From Bimastos eiseni (lineage: Eukaryota > Annelida > Clitellata > Crassiclitellata > Lumbricidae): a stretch of DNA of 64,000 bases. Below, one piece after another: positions 50,401-58,277 of the stretch. The translations under genes and the position numbers were made by a program. The DNA is taken from assembly GCA_959347315.1 (NCBI GenBank), contig OY365817.1, positions 312,501-376,500 on the forward strand. Direction: 5' to 3'. The notes below the pieces were generated by a model that saw only the letters and a list, made by a program, of their open reading frames with translations, ran no database searches and had not been told where the DNA came from. Position 1 is the first letter of the stretch, and each line of letters starts with the position of its first letter.

Positions 50401-53276
50401 AAGAATCTTGAAGAGTGCAAGTTATAAAAAAAAATTGTTTTTTCCCGAAAATGCCGTCCCTAGGACAAGTGCCGCCTGGGGCGGTTCGCCCCCTCTCCCC
50501 CTCGCTACGCAACTGGTCAAGCCTCACAGTTAATATCGACAGATTAGAGTTGTAGAGAATGTTCGAAATGGAAAATATCGCGCAGACATTTTTTCTTAGG
50601 TGGCAAATAATATTATAAGTTCGGTGTTCGATTGAAAACAAGTGAAGTTGGAATTAGGTAGCTGTGAGACACGCAACGTATGCAACAGACGCTCACAGTG
50701 GGTGTCACTGGCAGCATTTTGAAAGTGGGGGCACAAAAAGATTGTAAAATAGCGGCGATATAGGAATTTTTTTGCCGTCCTCTATTTCCAAGTCCTCCAT
50801 TTGCATTTGTGCACGCTCTTTCGATGGTCGCCCTTTTGTGCACGCCCTTATTGATGATTTTCGTACACTTGGGTGCAAACGTCAATTTGAATAATTAAAA
50901 TTGCATATAGAATGACAACTAGAATCTCTGCACCGTCTGATATTAGCTGACTAATAATTTTTTTTAAATTTAATAATACCCATGTAATTATGCCAATTTT
51001 GAAAACATGTGTGGCCCTCGTGCCCTTAAGTTTGAGTTTTAGAAGGTGCAGGGTCACGTGCTCCTGCAAGACACATGGTGCCGGCGCCTAAAGACGCCCA
51101 TTATGAAAAAGAGATATAGAAAGTTAAAGAACGTTCGGGCTTGACAGTGGTCGTATGTCTGCTCGATTGACGAGTGACTTATATGGAACTAGGTATATCT
51201 TCGCAACAAGAGGACTTTTGTGTGTGTTTCATATCCGCAGACGGAGTTCCACGGCCTGGAGAAGTTTTATTGTCTATCCTACCTGTGGAATATGCTCTTT
51301 GGACTGATGACAACGTGGATAGTTGGGACGATCGTTTCCTTGATATTCAGTAGGTTATCGCTTCATACATAGCATTCTGAACGCACGCTCAACCGTGGTA
51401 ATCGCTGACTTCTCGCTAAGATCTGTTTACTACGACTTTTCTTAGCATCTGAAATTATGCCGCGATATACGTTATGCTGTATGAAATATATCCTAAAAAT
51501 CGTTCGCTGCCTGTCGCCGAAGGTTGAATAATGCTGCAAATTGGACCAATGTAGTCCAACTGTTGGGCTAAGGACGCCTTTCCTAAGTCCCAATGCGATG
51601 CGGTTCTCATAATACTAACGATTAAACGGAGGACTGAGAATGTCCACTTACGGTGTCTTCAACATGTTATCACTCGCTGCTTATTGCAATGACAGATTTA
51701 TACGACGATAGAGAGAAACTTTGCGGTCAAATCGTTTTCTTGAACAGAACTCTCTGCCTGGAGTATTTATTAATAATTCTGGTCTTTTGAAACCGAGTTT
51801 ACTGTAACTAACTAATTAAATGCGGCGGATGAAATAACTACATCAAAAAGTTACTTAGTCTGACTTTGTGTTTCATAGACAAACGGTCAACTCGCTTCGC
51901 CACTTCGTTTTAGTCTGCACCACTTTGTAGTGAAATCGACGATGATTATATTATAAATGTATTGTAATAGTGTATTATTTAGTTAAAACTGTGACTATTA
52001 TTCATTCATTCATATGAACATTTGAGTAAGCCCGGTTTAAATTTTGAATTAATATTTTGGATCTGCTATGTACCAAATGAACTCTACGTAGCAGACCAGT
52101 AGCCGCTGGTTAAGCGCATACCTAATCGGCGCGTTAATGACATTGTTAAATTGCTTTCATTGACTAGACAGACCACCCAGTACGCTACCGACAGGGGCTT
52201 CTGGAATAAACGATGACAGCGAGAGATAGAGGGATGTATGGAGAGACGGACACATTAGGGAATATATGGACATGATGGAGGCGTCAACGACATAGGACGG
52301 CCGAGGTGAAGTATCAAGGAGAGACGGAAGAGCAAGAAAAGCGGAGGGGAAAAGACAGCCGACAGTGAAGGAGAGACAGACGAATGACACAAACGGAGGC
52401 GAACCAGGAAAAGGACATTCGCCCAGGGAGAGAAGTCACGGCAAGGAGTACGGAGAGCTATAGACGGAACTTGCTATGCATCTCAAAAACCTACGACCTT
52501 AAGTTATTGACTACGGGCGGATCAAGAGACAATTTATTATAATAGAAGGCGGTTGTTGTAAATACGTTCCTCATTTTTACTATGAACATCTTAACATCGA
52601 AAGTCTTCGTTGATTCTGGAGTTCCAACGAATACCATCATCATAGAACCGCTCGCTACCACATACCTTCGTAGAGACGATAAGCAAAATCATCTCTTCCA
52701 GAAATTACTTCCTGATAGCGAATGTCCCATTGGCGAGCGCACAGAATGATTCCGTCGTTTTAACTAATGCGCCTGATTTACACATTGAATTAGCTCCGCA
52801 TTCAGATGGTGTGATTGCAAATAGACGGCGTTAGTTACATTTAATGCCAGAAATTGGAAAACAATTTAAACGTATAGATATAGGAGTTTAAAGTCATGCG
52901 TTTGCCGAAAATGGTTACGTTGACCTTTAAATTCACGGAAGAACCATCTTGAAAATCTGTTTTTGTCACCAGAGCATTCCGTTCGCGAGCTTTTGTTGTT
53001 CGCCTAATATAATATATATATATATATGCAATTATATAAGATGATATAAGCAGTGGCTAATTGCCTGTTGTTCTTTGCGGATTGTTAGGAGACAAAGTCT
53101 TGGAAGACGCCGTGGATGACCGTCTTCTTATTAGGTTCACGAGCTGCAGCTGCAGATATCAAAAGGAGAAAGATTACCGGTCTCAACCCGAAGAGTCAAG
53201 CAAAGATGCAGATGTAATTAAAAACCTACAACGTGATACGGTACTGACCGACTATTTGTTTCGCCTACAAGTATGA
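23085..53276 (+). CDS. SLC5-family sodium/solute symporter, SMCT/SMVT/NIS branch (15 coding exons)
   Basis: Joined exons: 23085-23423, 27333-27401, 28758-28809, 31331-31398, 36347-36427, 38269-38342, 38768-38908, 41986-42121, 44288-44376, 45223-45335, 46373-46443, 47058-47144, 47419-47631, 51241-51349, 53089-53276. The sum is 1,830 nt, 609 aa plus stop; all junctions are GT-AG and phases agree. The family couples Na+ influx to uptake of monocarboxylates, vitamins or iodide at the plasma membrane. Landmarks: TM1-2 at residues 8-60, YFYLRFGSNSVRLC at 114, GGMRAVIWTDVFQ at 177, VRHTFW then YGLSQTAVQRFSA near 235-265, PGFAGLF near 334, SSISSSL near 350 (the TM8 serines of the Na2 site in SGLT-type carriers), an N-glycosylated loop near 465-505, and a cytosolic tail to 609. 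Length and exon number match vertebrate SLC5A8/A5 (about 610 and 640 aa, 15 exons). The ATG has A at -3 and G at +4. Substrate cannot be assigned. No frameshift or internal stop was seen. Confidence 0.93.
23710..24889 (+). mobile_element. hAT element in intron 1 (1,180 bp)
   Basis: Exact 8-bp duplication GTTGAAAG at 23702-23709 and 24890-24897. TIRs are CAGAGCCGGCCTT and the complement of CAGATCCGGTCTT. Near 24420-24480 a transposase C-terminal relic reads MRILLAISAAVASGERSF. A tandem array of GCCGACAAGTTAGGGC units lies at 23760-23826, just inside the left end. Confidence 0.88.
25407..26172 (+). mobile_element. solo LTR, copy 2 (766 bp), intron 1
   Basis: Exact 5-bp target duplication CTCCT (25402-25406 and 26173-26177). 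Ends TGCGGCGGG...CGCGTGACA. Colinear with 13950-14820 apart from indels (for example ggttttaatatgtatattta and tttccttggtttacgttgga are shared). Confidence 0.85.
26178..27332. other. intron 1, no feature recognised
   Basis: AT-rich intronic sequence without recognisable repeats or exons. The intron 2 stretch 27402-28757 is similar, with only a ~25-bp tandem repeat of caacttctgtccaatc at 28118-28158. Confidence 0.4.
27333..27401 (+). CDS. SLC5 gene exon 2 (residues 114-136)
   Basis: 69 nt in phase 0 after a pyrimidine-rich ttttcag acceptor, ending TCG|gtgagt. It encodes YFYLRFGSNSVRLC and so on, the family's (Y/E)YLELRF...VRL block following TM2/TM3. A paralogous exon with the same length lies at 11866. 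Confidence 0.92.
28758..28809 (+). CDS. SLC5 gene exon 3 (residues 137-153)
   Basis: 52 nt after ccttttag, encoding IVYMGLAMLAPSAALES plus one base of the next Val codon; the donor is gtcggt. It matches the family's (I/V)xYAPALALxxVTGF transmembrane segment. The donor is weak but the phase (1) joins correctly to exon 4. Confidence 0.88.
29098..29765. repeat. palindromic 14-bp minisatellite, intron 3
   Basis: Arm 1 (29098-29575) is roughly 30 units of GGTGATTTCCCCCC with C-run length variation. Arm 2 (29585-29765) is about a dozen units of the reverse complement. The centre is near 29575-29586. It creates long Gly/Pro-rich ORFs in several frames that are not genes. Confidence 0.95.
29860..31170 (-). 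mobile_element. L2/CR1-like LINE relic, intron 3
   Basis: On the minus strand, the end of an AP-endonuclease domain and linker (DLNIFPPALSDHSLFLL at ~30960) is followed by an internal deletion. The RT thumb comes next (VVHAFICSRIDYCNSLLIGL, then PLQSVLSAAARLI) at 30,500-30,090. Confidence 0.83.
31331..31398 (+). CDS. SLC5 gene exon 4 (residues 154-176)
   Basis: 68 nt after tgatacag; with the carried base it reads VTGFPLLLSIPIMAAVCMAYTAL, ending at gtgagt. VTGF followed by a hydrophobic helix is the family pattern. A shortened copy is at 12866. Confidence 0.92.
32250..35059 (+). mobile_element. hAT element in intron 4 (2.8 kb) with a secondary insertion
   Basis: TIRs CAGGCCCTATCAG and the complement of CAGGCCCTTTCAG, flanked by ctccacca (32242-32249) and cgccacca (35060-35067), 7 of 8 identical. 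A transposase C-terminus is at 33360-33484 (VSVAPGDRTFNAFQQIKNYH, then HERLNGFM). From about 33600 to 34980 the base composition changes, consistent with a nested insertion. Confidence 0.83.
33600..34985. mobile_element. GC-richer insert inside the hAT element, unidentified
   Basis: Base composition differs from the flanks (GCGCGCCCGCGG..., several CpG). It contains a tRNA-like B box (GGGTTCGAATCTCCC, minus strand, near 34150) and short ORFs on both strands without known domains. A solo LTR or composite SINE is possible. Boundaries are approximate. Confidence 0.4.
36347..36427 (+). CDS. SLC5 gene exon 5 (residues 177-203)
   Basis: 81 nt, phase 0 on both sides, after tgtgaag and before gtatgg. 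It encodes GGMRAVIWTDVFQFLIMIGG, the highly conserved GGLKAVxWTDVFQ motif of SLC5 carriers followed by the next helix. Confidence 0.93.
36743..37275. repeat. (CATA)n microsatellite, intron 5
   Basis: About 530 bp of ACAT/CATA with CATGCATA, AATACATA, CACACATA and AAAGTCATA variants. The AAAGTCATA interruption recurs at about 36906 and 37180, suggesting a ~273-bp higher-order duplication. The long Tyr/Val/Cys/Met ORFs are artefacts. Confidence 0.97.
37433..37797. mobile_element. possible MITE with GGTATACCCG termini, containing a second insert
   Basis: The left end ccgggtatacccgtaccc and right end gggtacgggtcgggtatacc are inverted repeats about 360 bp apart. The interior holds stretches such as tttcaaaactggggg and aagtggggaggc. 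One interior boundary resembles a hAT end (CAGAGGTGTAACAAGG, minus). Confidence 0.5.
38269..38342 (+). CDS. SLC5 gene exon 6 (residues 204-228)
   Basis: 74 nt after ctctttag and before gtaagt, encoding GIIFAGGISNVITYAEREGR and ending in a split Asp codon (GA|C). This corresponds to the loop before the xPxVRHTFW segment. It is less conserved than its neighbours but the phase fits on both sides. Confidence 0.9.
38768..38908 (+). CDS. SLC5 gene exon 7 (residues 228-275)
   Basis: 141 nt after gttttag and before gtaaat. It encodes WSIDPTVRHTFWGIVIGGG and then IPFYGLSQTAVQRFSATQSL, matching the family's RRHTFW...YGVNQxQVQRY signature. It ends in a split Leu codon. Confidence 0.94.
39387..40156. 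mobile_element. MITE with GGACCGTCCATAAATGACGTCA termini, intron 7
   Basis: The left end GGACCGTCCATAAATGACGT and the right end (complement of GGGGCCGTCCA...TAAATTACGTCATG) are inverted repeats. TTAG flanks both sides, hinting at TTAA-type insertion. An 8-bp duplication lies inside the right TIR. No coding capacity. Confidence 0.72.
40157..40455 (+). mobile_element. LINE 3' tail
   Basis: Ends gagaggcgctatatcaagtt followed by (TTGA)n, the usual L2-like 3' end. The upstream coding part is decayed. Confidence 0.6.
40930..41560 (-). mobile_element. L2-like LINE 3' fragment, intron 7
   Basis: The minus strand reads PAPWSGLPKRL and then FATFHSRLKTELFKVSF, matching the WNxLPxxLR...SRLKTxLF C-terminus. 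Confidence 0.65.
41986..42121 (+). CDS. SLC5 gene exon 8 (residues 275-320)
   Basis: 136 nt after cttacag and before gtaaat, encoding TILLNIPGVYLMQLLVGFTG and then SRIKCDPLANKEINNENQ. The CDP motif after a long helix is family-typical. A near-identical inverted copy is at 58142-58277. Confidence 0.93.
42858..42960 (+). mobile_element. hAT (Charlie-like) terminus, intron 8
   Basis: Begins CAGCGTTTCCCAAACTGTGT followed by GGAACCCCAAGGTTCCGTGA, the familiar terminus of this hAT group. No matching right end was found. Confidence 0.65.
43030..44068 (+). mobile_element. non-LTR retrotransposon 3' fragment, intron 8
   Basis: The plus strand encodes KIAKSLGILIKISKILSAKT, then YFTYGNIIWATAFKSNLNNL and LHILQKIAIRFL, a Jockey/CR1-type RT C-terminus. 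It ends with AATAAAACACTGATTGATTG and (TTGA)n. One internal stop is present near 43379. Confidence 0.85.
44288..44376 (+). CDS. SLC5 gene exon 9 (residues 321-350)
   Basis: 89 nt after gtttcag and before gtaaga, encoding LLPHFVMTLFINSPGFAGLF. It is equivalent to the family's LxPYxVxDxL...PGLPGLFVA(A)xxSGTLS block and ends in a split Ser codon (AG|C). Confidence 0.93.
44440..45160 (+). mobile_element. internally deleted L2-like LINE, intron 9
   Basis: The linker region (VRPAFRNIREIDPLTFSYLL, 111-codon ORF) is joined directly to a 3' end (ARTATRQNIAF near 44950, then ggtgctatataaattgca). The RT core is missing. It ends only ~60 bp before SLC5 exon 10. Confidence 0.75.
45223..45335 (+). CDS. 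SLC5 gene exon 10 (residues 350-388)
   Basis: 113 nt after attgacag and before gtaccg, encoding SISSSLSGSAANCWEDFLKR and then the cytosolic stretch ESRKAIINRML. It carries the consecutive serines that coordinate Na+ in TM8 of this fold (STxSSxxNxLA in relatives). Confidence 0.92.
45490..45690 (-). mobile_element. RTE-like LINE C-terminal fragment, intron 10
   Basis: The minus strand reads TTIWSLVLYSSETWTIREED and then KRLEALEVWMWSRLGKL, the (V)LYGxExWTL...LExFExWxxRR motif of RTE-type reverse transcriptases. Confidence 0.75.
45676..45772 (+). repeat. tandem array of CCGTCAATTGATCC-type units
   Basis: About seven degenerate 14-16 bp units (GTCAATTGATTCCCC, GTCACTTGATCCCC, GTCAACTGGTCTCC...). 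It abuts the transposase relic that follows. No inverted partner was found nearby. Confidence 0.75.
45773..45966 (+). mobile_element. Tc1/mariner-type transposase C-terminal fragment, intron 10
   Basis: Reads IDNSIWSVLQKFYCSRIANV, then DELKMRLVDEWAHFDQSIVD and AAIGQW. This is the end of an IS630/Tc1/mariner transposase. The core with the DDE residues is absent. Confidence 0.75.
46373..46443 (+). CDS. SLC5 gene exon 11 (residues 388-411)
   Basis: 71 nt after attttcag and before gtagga, encoding VLVFGIVATSVAFLAAYIPG then PITQ, one helix. A degenerate paralogue is at 59358-59422. Confidence 0.9.
46540..46840 (+). repeat. degenerate ~22-bp minisatellite, intron 11
   Basis: Repeated phrases around CATCTGAAATTCATGTTTGC and ATCTAAAATTCGTC. 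A more decayed version occupies the same place in the pseudogene copy (59500-59660), so the array predates the duplication. Confidence 0.72.
47058..47144 (+). CDS. SLC5 gene exon 12 (residues 412-440)
   Basis: 87 nt after ataatag, encoding ISWALDGSVAGPLFGIFVLG and ending before gtttga. GPLxGxFxLG is the conserved helix of this family. It is too short to stand out as an ORF. The paralogue at 59887 has the same length with one stop codon. Confidence 0.9.
47419..47631 (+). CDS. SLC5 gene exon 13 (residues 441-511)
   Basis: 213 nt after tatccag and before gtaagt. It begins with a helix (GALTGAAVSVILSIWLAVGS) and continues into an extracellular loop with three N-glycosylation sequons (NNT, NCT, NDS) and several Cys. 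Paralogue at 60224-60436 with equal length. Confidence 0.93.
48110..48720 (-). mobile_element. L2-like LINE 3' fragment, intron 13
   Basis: On the minus strand, NTRLDYCNVGLPKYRIRKLQ, then YMRDTLHW and RAFSCVGPLRWNSLPLPIRS; ends at the tatatagcgcc motif near 48130. Confidence 0.83.
48690..48795 (+). repeat. ~35-bp units around AGCTGGATNGATGAAA
   Basis: Three degenerate units (caagctggatcaatgaaacg, gaggctggattggtgaag, gaagctggatagatgaaaag). The same unit occurs inside the element at 15.24-15.88 kb. Confidence 0.6.
49013..50515. mobile_element. non-autonomous hAT element, intron 13 (1,503 bp)
   Basis: TIRs CAGTGGCGTAGCGAGG and the complement of CAGTTGCGTAGCGAGG, flanked by the exact 8-bp duplication GTCAAGCC (49005-49012, 50516-50523). 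The paralogous intron in the pseudogene (about 61.2 kb) lacks it. The interior contains a LINE 3' tail (49,560-49,650) and ~36-bp tandem units (49.88-50.17 kb). No transposase. Confidence 0.9.
51241..51349 (+). CDS. SLC5 gene exon 14 (residues 512-548)
   Basis: 109 nt after atccgcag and before gtaggt, encoding TEFHGLEKFYCLSYLWNMLF and the next helix, equivalent to the family's YxxSYLYxxxxGxLxTxxxGxxVS. It ends in a split Arg codon. Paralogue at 61446. Confidence 0.92.
51350..53088. other. intron 14, no element recognised
   Basis: Partly alignable with the pseudogene intron (for example near 51.9 kb against 62.65 kb). A purine-rich stretch at 52.2-52.45 kb and a (TA)n run near 53015 are the only notable features. 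Confidence 0.45.
53089..53276 (+). CDS. SLC5 gene exon 15, C-terminal tail and stop
   Basis: 188 nt after ttgttag, encoding a charged cytosolic tail (RDKVLEDAVDDRLL...) and ending LFRLQV then TGA. The last residues L-Q-V fit a hydrophobic-x-hydrophobic PDZ-ligand pattern, an inference only. Paralogue at 63219 is interrupted by a stop. Confidence 0.9.
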
Positions 53277-54016
53277 TTTATGGAGCGCAACTGTATTAGT
53301 AAATGACAGCGCATGAAAAGGAACTTTAAGTGTGGTATTTTATTTTAATTCATGTAAAAACTTGTGCAGTTCAAGAATGGAAAATTTCAACTGATACATT
53401 TGAAACTGCAAGACAGTAGCTGATGGGAAGAACTTACAATTTTAACCAATAGTCGGTAGTTGACTTTAGCCGGATCTCGCTGGATCCCCACTTTAGATTT
53501 GAGATCCACCATCTAAGCTATGATATCCACCATAATATTATAGAATAGAAGACCTGTTACCTAATGTGATTTTGCATCAGTTGTCATCTTATTTCACATG
53601 TAATCCAAATAGCGATCAGAGAATATCGGTAAGAAAATCGTCAGACAGGTGTTCGCTTTCGATTGGCAAAATGAGTGATCAACATAACCATCTGCTCCAA
53701 CAGCGAAATATTGGATTGGTTGTGAACTAATGGAGCGAGGCAATGAGGCATAATGCTTAGATGTGTCATTTATTTTTGCTTTGCCGTTAGCTATTTGATG
53801 TCTGTAATCATGCTATTACGTGGGTTAGTGATAGGCATATAGATGGAATGGACTCATATATCAGCGTCTGCAATTATCTGCACAGGTAGCAAACGAGATT
53901 TTTTCGAACTGGAGGAATACCAAGAATGCCACGAAGATCATGCCTCTGACCGCAATTGCACCTAGGTCAACCGAACATAATGATTGAAGCAACGCTACTG
54001 AGTAATGATACTTTTG

Positions 54017-54022
54017 AATAAA
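54017..54022 (+). promoter_or_regulatory. possible polyadenylation signal of the SLC5 gene
   Basis: AATAAA about 740 nt after the stop codon; a second AATAAA lies near 54087. No earlier canonical hexamer was noticed between the stop and this point. Both are common in AT-rich sequence, so support is weak. Confidence 0.3.
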
Positions 54023-54154
54023 GCTTTCTTGAATAAGTCTTGAATTAACAATACCCAATACATATGAGCTAGAAATTAAGAACATTAATAAAAGTTGACG
54101 TTCCGTTCACAAAACTCGATTGTTTTTATTAGTAAAATTCCAAGAGTTTGCAAT

Positions 54155-54880
54155 CGTGAATTTCTATAGCGTCATTTCAAGAGAAACTCCTCGGAGTCGC
54201 TCCAGACTTGGTAACCCAGGCCACGATCCAAAATGATGGACTTTAAACGCTTGCAGAAATGAGACAAAGAGCGTGACCCGACAAAATAGCCCCGACAAAA
54301 TAGCCCACAACAAAATGGCCCCAACAATATAGCTCCAAATAATGTAGCTCTTCTCAAGCAGCCAATGTGGTTTGCCTGTAACAATGGGTTTAAACACTTA
54401 TGAAATTTACTTAGTAATGGACAAATACGTTAAGCCTCAAAACATTCACGTCTTTCACAATGGGCTTGAACACTTTCAAAACTTCCTTAGCAATGAACAA
54501 ATAAGTTAGGCCTAAAAATTCACGTCTTTTACAGTGGGCTTAAACACTTTTAGGACTTACTTAGTGATGGGCAACTAAGTTAAGCCTCAACACATTCTCG
54601 TCTATTGCTAAGTAAGTTGTAAAAGTGTTTAAGCCCATTAATAAACGAGAATGTTTTGAGGCTATTTGGTTGGGGCTATTTTGTCGGGGTGCCGACAAAG
54701 AGCGTTCAAGAAATCCATTGCGGAGGTTGCTAGGCAACCCATTCCAAAAAGATGAATCGACCACGGCGAAGATTTTGTGGATTACCGTGGAACTTCGAGC
54801 CTTAGGGAGAACTTGCCTGGCAGAGCGAAGGAATCTACCGCCTACAGTGGATGACACAGACACACGAAGCCTCTAAAATA
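54155..54880 (-). mobile_element. L2-like LINE 3' fragment interrupted by a MITE
   Basis: On the minus strand the right part reads SSTVIHKIFAVVDSSFWNGL, then PSNLRN, and the left part ends at tgacgctatagaaa. The two parts are separated by the element at 54274-54693. Confidence 0.8.
54274..54693. mobile_element. non-autonomous element with tandem-unit TIRs (CCGACAAAATAGCC type)
   Basis: Left end: CCGACAAAATAGCC units, three to five and decaying inward. Right end: GGGGCTATTTTGTCGGGGTG. Flanked by the 11-bp direct repeat GACAAAGAGCG (54263-54273, 54694-54704) within a LINE. The interior is three ~75-bp direct repeats (starting near 54386, 54462, 54536) followed by an inverted partial copy. No coding capacity. 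Confidence 0.85.
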
Positions 54881-56637
54881 ACATATCCCTGTGTCACCGA
54901 GTTGCTTTGTTTGGAGCAAACTTGGTGATTCTCTTCCACTGCGGTGACAGATTTCCAGTGATAATCCTTTTTCTTCAATTAGATCTCATCTGCTCCACCT
55001 CTCTAATGCTGCTTCTTTTAAACCTTTCATCACAGATCAAATCACTTTAGTGTCAAATCATTATGGTAGCATACTACGACATTTAGTAACATAGGCTCCG
55101 CAGGCATTAGGCGATACAGTACAGGCTATAATTTTATTAATGTCATCATCTTTTGTGAGTTAGAGAATTATTAAAGAAAGTATCTACAAATGTGCTTTGA
55201 CGTAAGTTGTGAGTTTTGTAATAATCAAAAAATCAATTTGAATCCTGAAATTTCGTTTGATAAAACGAATTGAGATTGTATGAAAAACAATTTCTATTAA
55301 GTGAATTACACCAAAGCAATTGTCACTAAAATGATTTATAGGCTCTTACTCTTATGACTTCTACAGCGCGTCTGAGACAATAAAACACGTAGTCTGCCCC
55401 ATCTATTCTGGTCATTATAACTTTGCACAGTGTATTTCACGTGATTACGTTGAAGCATGCACCCTATATTCGAGAATAAAAGCTATGAGTTTTTGCAATA
55501 TTATTATATTAAACAATGACTAAGCTATCATAGGAACATGTAAATTTACCAGACTCCGGTGAGTCTAACACAAAGACCACTTCAACGAGAAGGGTAGCAG
55601 CGTAGATAACCAGTTCGGTCTGTCGACGAGACCCGGAACAGCATGAACATAAGTCCCATCACAACGACTTGAGTTGATTTTCAAACTCGAAAATAAGCAA
55701 AAGAGACAACGAGTCTCAGAAACACCACCTTCATAGCTTAACTAAAGAGCCAACACACTCTGTCACTACAACTAAACGGATCCTTATGGGCCTATAGATC
55801 AAGGGAAATGCTCCCTAATACCACTCCTTCCTGACCATCAAGGTAAAGGAATAATTATATTTAACTACAGGAGACAGTTCCAGGAAGCACCTTAGACCTG
55901 TACAATAAGGATAATAATTATAAGGACGACAGTCTATGTTAGATATTTATAGCAGAGCAGTAGGTCTGCTAGAACATAGGCCAAACATCTAGCAACGTGC
56001 AGCCCAGAAAGTTTCTCTGCCCTGAATTACTTTTACATCAGTCTGATCTAAATGGGCGTTGACTTGAAATTGACTGTGTCCGACGTCGCTTGACAGAAAC
56101 CAGTTGCCCTGTCCCTACCATCAACCATTTAGCCTTACTTATACATTACCTTTGTTTAAGAGATTTCGGACTCATCCACTGACCATTTACTACTATTTTA
56201 GGATGATGATAAATGTTGAATTTCCGATTTCTCGGTCAAGAATGATGCGGATCTCTTAAATGTTGTTGCAAGCGTAAGCTATACATGACGCACATATAAA
56301 AAAACACTGAAAATTTTAAGTCAACGGCAATGTTATACAACAAAAGTTATTTGTTTGCAGTATTTCAGCGGAATGGCGCACGCTGTCTTAGTTATGCGAT
56401 CAGCTGTGACGACGAGGTGGCTAGATTACAAACTCCCGTAAGGCATGGAGCAGAAGGATTAGCCACCTGAGCTCTCTGGAGCTCTTGTGGAGTAGTTTGT
56501 ATCTTAGAGTTTATAAAGATACTGAGTCAAAGAAGAGCTCAAACTCCGCATCCAACGTCCGTTAAGGTCTATAGAAGTTGGGGCCCCATGCCACATTCAT
56601 AATTCTTATTCACAAAAGCAATGATTTTAGTTAACAA
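54881..56637. other. SLC5 3' flank, no gene recognised
   Basis: Includes blocks shared with positions 1-540. About 550 bp (55.45-55.99 kb) have no counterpart at the window start and may be an insertion. Confidence 0.5.
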
Positions 56638-56760
56638 TACCTAATAGGGCCTATCCGGTTGATAATGACCTTCCTGGATTCAGGAAGGTCATTGCATGTC
56701 CTTTTAAGAAAATCCTTCCAACACTTTGCGGCTGAACCGCTTAGACCAGATGATATAGAG
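56638..56760 (-). pseudogene. exon 10' of the SLC5 pseudogene
   Basis: The minus strand reads SISSGLSGSAAKCWKDFLKR then NDLPESRKVIINRI. The acceptor ttgacag is retained, but the 3' end is altered and the original donor is lost; the nearest GT would shift the frame. Confidence 0.88.
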
Positions 56761-57649
56761 CTGTCAATCGTTTTTTCATTCAAAACATTGATTAACATTT
56801 TACAAATGACGATTTCAAGATCACTGTGACTCTGACCCGATTCAACTCGCTGCATCCAGGGACTCCAGGGTCAATAAAAATGTATTCGTTAAACGGCGGC
56901 GTTGGTCATATTGAATGCATGATGTGATGGGCGCCTTGCATGGTTGCCGCTATTTAAATTCTATAATGTATACAAAATCTGTGATCATTGGTTCATACTA
57001 ATCTTGTAATCATAAATCATACATTTCGTCTGTCACTTTGAATGTAATTTAAAGAAGACTATCATTTTTGTAATTATCTGAATTTTCATCTCTGTTATTC
57101 CTTAGCTTTGAACATTATGTTATGTGAAAAGTTAGGTCTCAGTTTAAAACACTCATAACACAGAACCATTTTCAACGGAGCAGCTCTCTGCCAGTGAACA
57201 ATCACGATGATTCATAACTAATAGCATGTTGTGATGGAGTCAATTGAATCTTCAAAATTATTCCACTCTGTGAGACGCAAACATGGGCTCGGTCATCACA
57301 AAATGAGAAATTTGTGATTAACCAGATTAACAACTAACAAGTGATAAAAGTATATTCTGAAACGCAGCAACAGCATTTGTAAACCTCAACAAGGGTTCCA
57401 GATAATTTCATGTGCATTTCGCGAGTAATTACCTTTTGATCGTGAACCTTTTGTCGGGAACCGTTCGACGTAAATCCATAATGAATGACGCTATTTATTT
57501 TTGATAAATAATTATTACTTTCACTTGGGCGAAGTATTACCTATACTAAGGCTTAGAATTGAAGACGAATATCTGGCTGATGTTATACAAGCATACTTTA
57601 TTGATTCCAAGGTAAGCGGGATTAGTAATGGCGCATATTAGTTGTGATT

Positions 57650-57715
57650 TGCGATTAAGTGTCGCTGTTTAAGTGTCGCGCGATTAAATGTCAGGTGATT
57701 AAAAAAATGTCATGT
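57650..57715 (+). repeat. short array of GTGTCGCGCGATTAAATGTC-type units
   Basis: Three to four units around AAGTGTCGC, gattaaatgtcagg and gattaaaaaaatgtca. Resembles the tandem-unit arrays at 15.2, 45.7 and 61.8 kb in unit size and layout. Confidence 0.5.
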
Positions 57716-58141
57716 AACCGTAATTCTAACTTTAACTATTAATTTTGGAACAATTTCTTCAATGCGTTCCAAGAATGTCTGACGAAGGGAACGCTCTGAC
57801 GATAATATAATGTTTAAAATAGTTATTACGCGCATTTCTAACTATACTCCGTTCTCAAGTTACTTAAAATTTCGATAATTGAAGATTTTTAGCCGACATT
57901 TGATACATATAATAACAACTGACATTTGCATTCGAATCACCTGAAGGCTGCGCTAAATTTCATATGCAAATCAACATTTCGATGCAAATCAGGTGAGTTA
58001 ATTACAAAGATAAATGAAACACTCTCGATCGGATTTGCCAACGCGCAAACAATTTCAGGAACGAAGTAGCGCAATCGCTGAGTTCAAAATCCAATCCAAA
58101 TCGAATCTGGACTGTAAGACAACTATCATAATATAATTTAC

Positions 58142-58277
58142 TTGATTTTCGTTGTTGATCTCTTTATTTGCCAAAGGATCGCATTTGATTAGTGAGTAGT
58201 AAGCAACAACGGCCAAACCCGTAAATCCCACCAGTAGTTGCATCAAGTATACTCCCGGGATGTTAAGCAGAATGGTG
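58142..58277 (-). pseudogene. exon 8' of the SLC5 pseudogene
   Basis: Same length (136 nt) and splice sites as exon 8, differing at two positions by eye (SRIKCD becomes SLIKCD). The first ~72 nt of the following intron are also nearly identical, while the upstream intron is much more diverged. Confidence 0.9.
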
